DNA of 64,000 nt, taken from the NCBI GenBank assembly GCA_964484795.1, contig CAZAFN010000001.1:35805-99804 (forward strand), written 5' to 3'. The translations under genes were made by a program, and so were the position numbers. Shown here piece after piece: positions 31,326-39,177 of this stretch; position 1 is the first letter of the stretch, and each line of letters starts with the position of its first letter. The notes beneath the pieces were generated by a model that worked only from the letters and a program-made list of their open reading frames with translations, made no database searches and had not been told where the DNA came from. Source of the DNA: CAZAFN01 sp964484795. GTDB lineage: Bacteria > Pseudomonadota > Alphaproteobacteria > Methylaequorales > Methylaequoraceae.

Positions 31326-32603
31326 CTACCACTTTTTTTCGAATTTTTGTCGAACAAATACTGCCAAACCATTCATAGCAATTAAAAATATAAGAAGAAC
31401 CATTACACCACCAGCTGTTAATTCAACAAACCCTCTTGCTGCCGTGCTTTTCCACAAGTAAATTTGTACGGGTAAAACGGTTGCAGAATCAAAAAATGAC
31501 GATGGAATGTCAACGATGAAGGCAACCATCCCAATCATTAGAAGTGGAGCAGACTCTCCTAATGCTCTAGACATACCAATGATTGTTCCTGTCATTATAC
31601 CTGGAATAGCTAAAGGTAAAACATGGTGAGTAACTGCTTGAAATTTTGTTGCACCCAGTCCGACTGCAGCCTCTCTTATAGATGGAGGGACACTCTTGAG
31701 GGACGCTCTGGTGGCAATAATTATGGTTGGAAGAGTCATAAGGGCTAATACCATACCACCAACAATTGGAGCCGATCTTGGAAAATGCATCAAATTGAGG
31801 AAAATTGCCAGTCCCAAAAGACCAAAAATTATTGATGGTACGGCTGCCAGATTATTGATGTTAACTTCAATAAAATCGGTAAATCTATTTTTTGGAGCCA
31901 ACTCCTCTAAAAACATACCAGCCGCTACAGCTATCGGAAATGATAAAAGTAGTGTGACGAAAAGAGTGAAGAATGAACCTGCGAGTGATCCCCAAATTCC
32001 GGCTTGTTCTGGCTCGGTTGAATCTGCTTTGGAAAAGAAATTCTTATTGAAACCGATTTTCAAATCATTATTTAACTTTAATTTTTTCATCCAGGCAAGT
32101 TCAATGTTTGTTATAAGCCTATCCTCTTCAATAAGGTTTTCCATATTTGGGTTCTTATTTACCACATCAATTTTTGATGATGCGAGTAGCCATAATTCTT
32201 TTTTGATTCCAATTAAATCTTTGTTATTAAGGACCAAGTTCAACAAATTATTTTGTTCAGAACTTGAAATTAAGCTTGATAAAATTCTTTTCTCCTGCTT
32301 TTTGGTAACACCCTTAAAATATTTTTCTAGTGAATGATCAATGATTTTTTTAAAATTTGCAAACCTTATGTCTTCATCTCTTTTAGTGTTATCTGGATCA
32401 ATGATTTGTGGATCAAAAAACACTTCAAGTTTTATGTATGTACTAAAAAAAGCTTTTTTCCCCTGCACCATTATGGTTGATAAGATTGTAATGAGAAAAA
32501 AAACGGCAAGTACAATTCCAACCATTCCATAAAATCTGAAAAGAAATTCTTTTCTATGCCTTTTCTTCAGAGTTTTTTTAACGGCATCGAGAGTTTTAGT
32601 CAT
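31326..32603 (-). CDS. pstA: Phosphate ABC transporter permease PstA
   Basis: About 425 residues from the ATG at 32603, which overlaps the pstC stop by 8 bases; an upstream in-frame ATG at 32627 is less likely. One N-terminal membrane segment is followed by a periplasmic insert of about 150 residues. Then comes the canonical permease domain with GMFLEELAPKNRFTDFIEVNINNLAAVPSIIFGLLG and the EAAVGLGATKFQAVTHHVLP coupling loop. The long insert is typical of alphaproteobacterial PstA. Confidence 0.95.
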   Translation of the reverse strand: MTKTLDAVKKTLKKRHRKEFLFRFYGMVGIVLAVFFLITILSTIMVQGKKAFFSTYIKLEVFFDPQIIDPDNTKRDEDIRFANFKKIIDHSLEKYFKGVTKKQEKRILSSLISSSEQNNLLNLVLNNKDLIGIKKELWLLASSKIDVVNKNPNMENLIEEDRLITNIELAWMKKLKLNNDLKIGFNKNFFSKADSTEPEQAGIWGSLAGSFFTLFVTLLLSFPIAVAAGMFLEELAPKNRFTDFIEVNINNLAAVPSIIFGLLGLAIFLNLMHFPRSAPIVGGMVLALMTLPTIIIATRASLKSVPPSIREAAVGLGATKFQAVTHHVLPLAIPGIMTGTIIGMSRALGESAPLLMIGMVAFIVDIPSSFFDSATVLPVQIYLWKSTAARGFVELTAGGVMVLLIFLIAMNGLAVFVRQKFEKKW

Positions 32604-33981
32604 ATTTTTCTCTATATTTTCTAACAATTCTTATGGCAAAAAGATTTAAAAACAGGGTTGCAAAAAAAAGAGTTATTCCAAGGGCAAATGCAGCAAGTGT
32701 TTTTGCGCTATCAAACTCTTGATCCCCAACGAGCAAGGTAACTATCTGAACGGTGACTGTTGTAACTGCTTCAAAAGGGTTGAAAGTTAGATTTGCAGCA
32801 ATTCCAGCAGCCATTACAACAATCATAGTTTCACCAATGGCACGTGAAACAGCTAGTAATATTGCCCCAACTATCCCAGGAAGAGCAGCGGGTAAGACTA
32901 TTTTTTTTACAGTTTCAGATTTTGTTGCCCCCATTGCATATGAGCCATCTCTTAATGATTGCGGCACAGCAGTAATTACATCATCCGATAAAGAAGAAAT
33001 AAATGGAATGATCATTATTCCCATAACTCCACCAGCCGCAATTGCACTTTCTGCAGCAATGTTAAAACCAAGCAAAGAAGCAAAGTCTTTAAAAAATGGA
33101 CCAACTGTAATGGCAGCAAAAAACCCATAGACAACTGTAGGGACCCCAGCAAGTATTTCTAACACTGGTTTAAAAATCATTCTGAACTTAGGTTTTGCAT
33201 ACTCAGACAAGTATACGGCTGAAAGAAGTCCAATGGGAATAGAGACAGACATTGCTACCAGTGTTACTAGAAGTGTGCCAGAAAATACTGGAACGATGCC
33301 AAAAGATCCCTCACTGGCAACTTGATCTTCTCTTATTGCCGTTTGGGGGCTCCATGTAAGACCAAATAAAAAATCAAAAAAAGGTATTTTTTCAAAGAAA
33401 CGAATAGTCTCAAAAATTAAAGAAAAAACAATTCCAATTGTTGCTATAATAGCTACAATCGAACAAAGTATTAATAGATTTATATTCGTTTTTTCTACAG
33501 CTTGCCTAGACTTGAAGGTAACGGAAACTTTTTTTAAAGAAAATATACTTGCTAAAAGTCCAAATGATAGAATAATTATGTAAGCATATGAGTTTGAATT
33601 ATTCTGAAAAGAAACGTAAACCTTTGAAGTTTCTGCAATTAATGGGTTGGTCCCAGGAAAAATTTTTTCAGGATTGGTAGCTTTAATAGTATCCAACAAC
33701 ATAGAAGGATTCCCATCGAAACTATTGATCAAATCTAGGGGGATATGTTTTAACAAATAATAATCAATAATGTGAGGTTTGGCAAAAAACCATATCAAAA
33801 CAGATATTAAAATTGGTAAAAACAACCATAGAAAACAATAGGTACCGTAATAAGAAGGAAGAGATGGAAGCCTTGACCCTTTTCCTACACTCGCGTTATA
33901 TCTGAGAGCTTTGTTGGTTGCGTACCAGTGTATGTAAAACCCAAGAAATAAAATTATGAAGGAAAAGGACCAAAAACCCAT
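32596..33981 (-). CDS. pstC: Phosphate ABC transporter permease PstC
   Basis: A 461-residue permease. The N-terminal ~190 residues hold extra membrane segments and a loop before the standard domain, the long form seen in alphaproteobacteria. The core contains YLSEYAKPKFRMIFKPVLEILAGVPTVVYGFFA and the ABC-contacting loop RDGSYAMGATKSETVKKIVLP. It pairs with PstA to form the phosphate channel. The pstS stop is 1 base upstream. Confidence 0.95.
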   Translation of the reverse strand: MGFWSFSFIILFLGFYIHWYATNKALRYNASVGKGSRLPSLPSYYGTYCFLWLFLPILISVLIWFFAKPHIIDYYLLKHIPLDLINSFDGNPSMLLDTIKATNPEKIFPGTNPLIAETSKVYVSFQNNSNSYAYIIILSFGLLASIFSLKKVSVTFKSRQAVEKTNINLLILCSIVAIIATIGIVFSLIFETIRFFEKIPFFDFLFGLTWSPQTAIREDQVASEGSFGIVPVFSGTLLVTLVAMSVSIPIGLLSAVYLSEYAKPKFRMIFKPVLEILAGVPTVVYGFFAAITVGPFFKDFASLLGFNIAAESAIAAGGVMGIMIIPFISSLSDDVITAVPQSLRDGSYAMGATKSETVKKIVLPAALPGIVGAILLAVSRAIGETMIVVMAAGIAANLTFNPFEAVTTVTVQIVTLLVGDQEFDSAKTLAAFALGITLFFATLFLNLFAIRIVRKYREKYD

Positions 33982-33982
33982 A

Positions 33983-35032
33983 TTACCTCTTTAAAAAATC
34001 CTCACTAAACTTAGCCAGTGATTGACCGTCTTTTTCAAATTTTGATCTTTCAGCCTCAGGAAGTGGTATTAACCCTTTCGAAAGTAAGTATCCATCAGGA
34101 CCAACAGCCTTAGACGAAGTAAACTCTCTTACATATTCTTTAACACCAGGAATAACAGTTGCATGAGCATTCTTTATGTAAAAGAAAAGAGACCTGGAAA
34201 CTGGATATTTACCACTGGAAATAGCTTCAAACGCAGGGAAAACCCCATCTATCTTTGCTGCCTTTACCTTGTCACGATTTTGATCTAGAAATGAATATCC
34301 GAAAACACCAATTGCCCCAGGATCAGCTACAAGCTTTTCAATAATCAAATTATCATTTTCCCCAGCCTCAACATAAATACCATCCTCTCTGACACCTCTA
34401 CATTCTTGTTTATAAACTGTTTTATCGCTTTTCTTCAAAGCTTTTCTACCTGGAAATGTTTTGCAACCTCTCTCAATTGCCAATTCATTAAAAGCATCTC
34501 TTGTTCCAGAAGTTGGTGGAGGACCAACCACAATAATTGGTGTAGATGGGAGTTTTGGATTAACTTCACTCCATACTTTGTATGGATTAGGTTTTACGGT
34601 GTTACCTTCTTGATCATCAGGAACAACTTTGGCTAGTGCAAGATATATGTCCCTTAAACTAAGTTCCAAATCAGGACCTGACTTAGCATTAGCTAGTGCT
34701 ATTCCATCAAAACCAACTTTTATTTCCGTAATGTCAGCCACTCCATTTTTAGCACATTTTTGCACTTCACTCCTTTTAATTCTTCTAGAAGAATTTGTGA
34801 TATCTGGATGTTCAGTCCCCAAACCTTTACAAAAAAGTTTAAGTCCCCCTCCGGATCCAGTTGACTCAATAACAGGAGTCTTAAAACCGCTTGTTTTACC
34901 GAATCTTTCAGCTACTACCGTAGCAAAAGGATAAACAGTTGATGAACCAACTATTTTAATTTGGTCGCGCGCATGTGATTTGATAGAAAAACAAAGGGTT
35001 AAAACTGTGATGGTAAGAATTATTTTATTCAT
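33983..35032 (-). CDS. pstS: Phosphate-binding periplasmic protein PstS
   Basis: About 349 residues from the ATG at 35032, five bases after AAGAGAG; a GTG two codons upstream (35038) is the alternative. A signal peptide ends near residue 20, followed by IKIVGSSTVYPFATVVAERFG, STGSGGGLKLFCKG, NSSRRIKRSE and PPTSGTRDAFNEL, which form the phosphate-binding pocket. It captures phosphate for PstCAB and opens the pst operon, behind a three-unit Pho box. Confidence 0.96.
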   Translation of the reverse strand: MNKIILTITVLTLCFSIKSHARDQIKIVGSSTVYPFATVVAERFGKTSGFKTPVIESTGSGGGLKLFCKGLGTEHPDITNSSRRIKRSEVQKCAKNGVADITEIKVGFDGIALANAKSGPDLELSLRDIYLALAKVVPDDQEGNTVKPNPYKVWSEVNPKLPSTPIIVVGPPPTSGTRDAFNELAIERGCKTFPGRKALKKSDKTVYKQECRGVREDGIYVEAGENDNLIIEKLVADPGAIGVFGYSFLDQNRDKVKAAKIDGVFPAFEAISSGKYPVSRSLFFYIKNAHATVIPGVKEYVREFTSSKAVGPDGYLLSKGLIPLPEAERSKFEKDGQSLAKFSEDFLKR

Positions 35033-35089
35033 TTTCACTCTCTTATTTAAGGTTAAAGAAGAAACCTAAACACATAAAATTAAGAAAAT

Positions 35090-35118
35090 ATTACACTTTT
35101 GTTACAGTTTTATTACAC
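35090..35118 (-). promoter_or_regulatory. Three-unit Pho box upstream of pstS
   Basis: On the minus strand three 7-base units, GTGTAAT, CTGTAAC and GTGTAAT, recur every 11 bases separated by A-rich tetramers (35118-35112, 35107-35101, 35096-35090). This is the direct-repeat layout of PhoB sites. It ends about 58 bases before the pstS start, leaving room for a -10 around 35080. PhoB activation of the whole pst-pho operon follows by analogy. Confidence 0.75.
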
Positions 35119-35237
35119 TCATTTTTTTTTTGCATGTTTCATATTTTTACCCAAAGTGATTGACAAAAAGTCTAAAAAAAGCGACTAAAATAAAAAAAAT
35201 AAATTTTAGCTATTTTTTAAAATAAAAGGAGATAGAA

Positions 35238-35789
35238 GTGGTAAAGGATTTTAAGATTATGAAGGTTGGCGAATCTTTGGTTGCCGGAGGGCCACCAGGG
35301 ACAGCTGCCGAACCTGAAGTTATAATTGGTGAATTAAGCGGTTCTTTTGGAACAGCTTTTGCCACTTTAATTGGAAATCAAATTAAGGGACACACGAAAG
35401 TTCTTGCGATAATGAATACGGACGTAATGGTTAGACCTGCAACACTTATGGTTAGCAAGGTCACAGTTAATGATGAAAGATATACAAATATTTTAATGGG
35501 AACGGTTCAAGGAGCAATTGCAAATGGTGTTCTTGATGCAGTGCGTGAAGGCTTTATTCCAAAGGAAAAAGCAAACGAACTTGGAATAATTGTTTCAGTT
35601 TGGTTAAATCCATCGGTAGCAAAGGATGAAAACCTCGACCATAAAACACTATTTCAAATTCATAGAGAAGCAACGAAAAATGCTATAATGAAAGCTGTGA
35701 AAAACGAACCATCAATTGACTGGCTTTTAGATAATCAAGATGAAATAGTTCACAAATACTACCAAATGGGCATCGAAAAAAAGATTTAA
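35238..35789 (+). CDS. Formaldehyde-activating enzyme (Fae) family protein, divergent
   Basis: A 183-residue Fae-like protein starting at GTG with AGGAG six bases upstream. The order of motifs follows Fae: KVGESLVAGG, FGTAFATLIGNQIKGHTKVLAI, RPATLMVSKVTVND, GTVQGAIANGVLDAVREGFIPKEKANEL and REATKNAIMKAV. Fae condenses formaldehyde with tetrahydromethanopterin. The segment that reads AHID in methylotroph Fae is replaced here by AEPEVII, without histidine, so the classical reaction is uncertain. It diverges from pstS across a 199-base region holding Pho boxes; a TTGACA is at 35161-35166. No methanopterin genes are visible nearby. Confidence 0.78.
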   Translation: MVKDFKIMKVGESLVAGGPPGTAAEPEVIIGELSGSFGTAFATLIGNQIKGHTKVLAIMNTDVMVRPATLMVSKVTVNDERYTNILMGTVQGAIANGVLDAVREGFIPKEKANELGIIVSVWLNPSVAKDENLDHKTLFQIHREATKNAIMKAVKNEPSIDWLLDNQDEIVHKYYQMGIEKKI

Positions 35790-35816
35790 ACACAATTGGT
35801 GAAAATTACCAAATGT

Positions 35817-36248
35817 CTAGATGTATTGCAGAAGAATGGTCGCGTAAACCACAATAACTAATATGATAGACAGAAAAACTGCCGCACTACCAAGGTCCTT
35901 AGCTCTTTTGGAAAGGTTATGGTGAGAAAGAGATATTCTATCAATTGTAGTTTCGATACTTGAATTTACTAATTCGACAATGAGTAAAATTATTACACTA
36001 CTTATCATCAACAATTTTTCGAATAGGTCTGAGGGAGAAAACCACGCAACGGGAATTAAAATTAAACTTAAAAACAATTCTTGTCTAAATGAACTTTCTT
36101 CTTTTAATGCAAAACCAAAACCAGAAAAACTATTAATCAAAGCAAGAAAAAGCCTTCTTAAACCCTTATTTTTTTTTCTGCTTGGGTATACCATAGATGT
36201 TATTTTATCTGACCAACCTTTTATTTGCAAAGAACTACGATATTTCAC
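35817..36248 (-). CDS. dgkA: Diacylglycerol kinase (prokaryotic DgkA type)
   Basis: A membrane kinase with three helices. Recognisable motifs are NSFSGFGFALKEESSFRQE and ELVNSSIETTIDRIS...HNLSKRAKDLGSAAV, carrying the acidic catalytic residues. The open frame begins at a GTG (36248); an ATG at 36194 (MVYPSRKK) gives a more usual length near 125. DgkA recycles diacylglycerol to phosphatidate. It lies downstream of the Pho-box-controlled porin on the same strand, beyond a strong hairpin. Confidence 0.88.
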   Translation of the reverse strand: MKYRSSLQIKGWSDKITSMVYPSRKKNKGLRRLFLALINSFSGFGFALKEESSFRQELFLSLILIPVAWFSPSDLFEKLLMISSVIILLIVELVNSSIETTIDRISLSHHNLSKRAKDLGSAAVFLSIILVIVVYATILLQYI

Positions 36249-36255
36249 TGAACAT

Positions 36256-36292
36256 ACGATCGTCTAATAGGATCAACCCTATTAGAGATCGT
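36256..36292 (-). other. Strong hairpin between the porin gene and dgkA
   Basis: ACGATC/GATCGT (6 bp) and CTAATAGG/CCTATTAG (8 bp) stack across a small internal loop, with apical loop ATCAAC. It starts about 15 bases after the porin stop codon. No U tract follows on the minus strand, so it may stabilise the porin mRNA or act as a partial or Rho-assisted attenuator before dgkA. Confidence 0.6.
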
Positions 36293-36306
36293 TGGAGTTT
36301 AGAAAT

Positions 36307-37767
36307 TTACCACTTAAGATGCAGTCTAGCCTGGACACTACTCATATTGTGGGTAACGTTAGTCCCGACAGCATCTGTTGTCATCCCGGTACCTCCTTGA
36401 TAGATGCCTCTTGCAGCATCAATCATTAATCTTACGTCACTGTTAAAGTAATGGTTAATACCGAAGTGTAAGATTTTTCCATCTGTTCCATTTGTACTAT
36501 TTTCTGAATGTGCAAAATTAAGCCCCTCAAACATAATCTTTGCAGCCGTACATCCATTCTGGGCTTTACACTTAACCCCACCAATTGCACCTTTCTTTTC
36601 ACTTATCGGCACGCTAGCATTCCCACTATTCCAAGGCAAAAAGTAGTGGATGAAGGCAGAGTACCCATCGGCTCTGTAGTCACCATACTGGAATTGGTTT
36701 GTATTGGTAATGCTATTTCGAATGTTTGCAATGTTTCTATCTGCATGAACAAAATAATACTCACCAGCCAAAAACAAAGGGCCGTTAGTGTAAGCTATTT
36801 GCGGACCACCATATGTGTAGTTGTCAATATTGGCAAGGTTACTATCTTGGATTTTCTCTCCAAGTGTATGCACACCATTTGCTCTAGCTTCTATAGACCT
36901 TGCATTTCCGTCAACTAAATGTTCATAAGTCCATGACGCACCAACCAACATTTTATGATTCTTTCCTAAAGAAAAATTAGGCAGGTAATTGTTCATTCTG
37001 GTCCAGGTATAATGTGCAGCACCAGATATGTTCCAGTGATCTTCAATGGTATCACCGTCTTCTTGTTCTTGTCTCCATGCACCCTCATTACCAGAAGTCA
37101 ATGAAATTTTCATATGGAATGGTTTTGTAACTCCAGCCGTATCATAATGGATGCCCGCTCTATGAGCCAAGTTAGCAGCTTCGTTATACATTGGCCTTTC
37201 CATAAATAACAAACTATTTGAGCTAGTATTTTCCCAAAAACCCCCAGCCGATTTGACATTCCCAAAACTAAATTTACCACCTCCTTTAATTGACTTGTAA
37301 ATTAGAGCATCTTTTACATCAACACCTTTTCCTCCAGAACTTGAGTCATCTGAAATCGTTTCTGCAAAATCAGGTTGGAAAGCAAACCCCCATCCATCAC
37401 CCAATTCTCCTTTAATGGTGAAACGCAATCTCCTAAATTCCTGACCAAATGTGCCGATGTCTTCAGACCTACTACAGTTTTGGGAGCAATTCCCATCATC
37501 TATTTTATCGTTACCACCAAGGATTGCGGACATATCCCACATAGCACGACCTTTGATCTGGAATGAATATTTTCCATCCATACTTGAAATCGAAAGACCC
37601 TTTCCTTTTTTGAAATATGCCTTACTTTTGTCAGAATTCATTTGCTGCTTGATTTTTAGAAGTTCATTCTGCAAGGCATCAATTTGTGCACTATAATTTT
37701 CTGCATTGGTTTTACTAACAACAGAAAAAGAAAAAGTTATAGCTAAAATAAAGGTTTTAATTTTCAT
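36307..37767 (-). CDS. Phosphate-selective-type porin (OprO/OprP family)
   Basis: About 486 residues from the ATG at 37767, set by GAAGGAGAATT just upstream; the open frame continues further but without support. A signal peptide ends near SKTNAENY, followed by a short coiled-coil segment (IDALQNELLKIKQQM) as in trimeric porins. The rest is a beta-barrel pattern with FQIKGRAMWD, QEFRRLRFTIKGELGDGWGFAFQPDFAE and a terminal aromatic strand ARLHLKW. Family membership and a Pho box upstream support uptake of phosphate or other anions across the outer membrane. Confidence 0.85.
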   Translation of the reverse strand: MKIKTFILAITFSFSVVSKTNAENYSAQIDALQNELLKIKQQMNSDKSKAYFKKGKGLSISSMDGKYSFQIKGRAMWDMSAILGGNDKIDDGNCSQNCSRSEDIGTFGQEFRRLRFTIKGELGDGWGFAFQPDFAETISDDSSSGGKGVDVKDALIYKSIKGGGKFSFGNVKSAGGFWENTSSNSLLFMERPMYNEAANLAHRAGIHYDTAGVTKPFHMKISLTSGNEGAWRQEQEDGDTIEDHWNISGAAHYTWTRMNNYLPNFSLGKNHKMLVGASWTYEHLVDGNARSIEARANGVHTLGEKIQDSNLANIDNYTYGGPQIAYTNGPLFLAGEYYFVHADRNIANIRNSITNTNQFQYGDYRADGYSAFIHYFLPWNSGNASVPISEKKGAIGGVKCKAQNGCTAAKIMFEGLNFAHSENSTNGTDGKILHFGINHYFNSDVRLMIDAARGIYQGGTGMTTDAVGTNVTHNMSSVQARLHLKW

Positions 37768-37815
37768 ATAATTCTCCTTCATAAAGTTTAATTTCAGAGA
37801 TCCTAAGAAGTAATT

Positions 37816-37833
37816 ATGACATTTTAATGACAA
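37816..37833 (-). promoter_or_regulatory. Pho box upstream of the porin gene
   Basis: On the minus strand TTGTCAT (37833-37827), TAAA, ATGTCAT (37822-37816) gives two 7-base units with 11-base periodicity, close to the enterobacterial CTGTCAT consensus. A weaker third unit lies upstream. It is about 50 bases from the porin ATG at 37767, in the 123-base space after phoR. Confidence 0.75.
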
Positions 37834-37890
37834 AACCGTACAAACCCAAAATTATGAGAAAGTGTTGCATATTTACAACGCCAAAGGTTT

Positions 37891-39138
37891 TTAGATATTA
37901 AACGTGATAGAGAATTTAGAGCCTTTATTTGGTTCTGATTCAATATTGAGTTCAGCATTATGTCTGCTAATAGAATGTTTTACTATTGACAAACCTAACC
38001 CTGTATTGCCTGACTTTCTTGATCTTGCTGTATCAATTCTAAAAAACCGTTTTGTCAACAAAGGTATGTTTTGATTTGAGATGCCGACACCAAAATCCTC
38101 GACACTAAAAACTGCTTTTGAACTGGAAGTTTTAAGATTTATTTTAATTGGTTTTTTTGATTGACTATGCATTATGGCATTTTCAATGATGTTTAAAAAT
38201 ACCTGTTTTAATTCAGGTTTGTCACCAATCACGAGTATTTTTCTTTTTGGGAGCTGAAATTTATACTTGGATTTTTCCTTTAGGTTTCTATCATTACAAA
38301 TATTCTCTACTTCCTTAAGTATTTCAACCAAATTAATGTGTTGATCAGGTGGTGTGAATTCAATTTTTTCAATTCTAGTTAAGGATAACAAATCATTGAC
38401 TAAACTGGACATTCGATTGGTTTCATTAAATATTGTATTAAGAAATTTTTCATGAATCTTAGAATCTTTTGACTTATCATTTAGTAGTGTTTCACAATAA
38501 CCGAGAATTGAAGATATGGGAGTTTTTAACTCATGACTTGCATTGGCAATGAAATCTTTTTGTATGTTCTGAATGTTATGTTCAGATGTAGAATCATATA
38601 ACCGAATAAAGTTTAATTTGTTTTCTCCAACACTTCTACTTCCTGATATCCATATTCTATACGTTCTTTCTTTTGGAAAAATTAAAGAAACCTCTGATTC
38701 TATCGGAGTGTTATTTTGAATGGATTGTTCAATTAAACCTCCAAGTTCCGGAATTCTAAGTACAGATAAGACGTTTTCTCCCTTGGCTTTTTTTCCTAAC
38801 AAATCAATTGTAGCTAAATTCATTTCGATAATGTTTGATCTCTGATCTATAATTAGCAAGGGATCAGGAAAGTTTTTGAAAAAATAATCATAAAAAACAA
38901 GCCTCAATCTTGCCTGCCTAAAACGTTTCTCGTGCTTTGATATTATAGAATTAATGTTGAAAGCTATGGGTTCAAACAAACCAAAGAAGAAGATTTTAGA
39001 AGGAGTAATTGGTTCGCCAGAAAAGTTCTGAAGATCTTTGACTATCCTTTTAATGTCTCTAATAAACACTATAAACAGAAAAAAAATAAACAAAAAGATG
39101 AATACGAAAACTATAATTATGTCTTTATGAACAAACAT
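37891..39138 (-). CDS. phoR: Phosphate regulon sensor histidine kinase PhoR
   Basis: A 415-residue kinase with an N-terminal membrane helix (about 8-26), a PAS-like domain (about 85-185, including DPLLIIDQRSNIIEMN), a dimerisation domain with the phospho-accepting histidine H202 in ANASHELKTPISSI, and an ATPase domain (NIIENAIMHS, VEDFGVGIS, GNTGLGLSIVKH). Context and architecture match PhoR, partner of PhoB. It is separated from phoB by the porin, dgkA, the Fae-like gene and the pst operon rather than sitting beside it. Confidence 0.9.
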   Translation of the reverse strand: MFVHKDIIIVFVFIFLFIFFLFIVFIRDIKRIVKDLQNFSGEPITPSKIFFFGLFEPIAFNINSIISKHEKRFRQARLRLVFYDYFFKNFPDPLLIIDQRSNIIEMNLATIDLLGKKAKGENVLSVLRIPELGGLIEQSIQNNTPIESEVSLIFPKERTYRIWISGSRSVGENKLNFIRLYDSTSEHNIQNIQKDFIANASHELKTPISSILGYCETLLNDKSKDSKIHEKFLNTIFNETNRMSSLVNDLLSLTRIEKIEFTPPDQHINLVEILKEVENICNDRNLKEKSKYKFQLPKRKILVIGDKPELKQVFLNIIENAIMHSQSKKPIKINLKTSSSKAVFSVEDFGVGISNQNIPLLTKRFFRIDTARSRKSGNTGLGLSIVKHSISRHNAELNIESEPNKGSKFSITFNI

Positions 39139-39177
39139 GAAAGTGCTTAAATGTATCGATTATTAATTTAATGAAAA

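Noticed and set aside
31696..32337. Plus-strand open frame of 213 codons inside pstA
   Set aside because: It is antisense to well-conserved PstA permease sequence and shows no recognisable domain.
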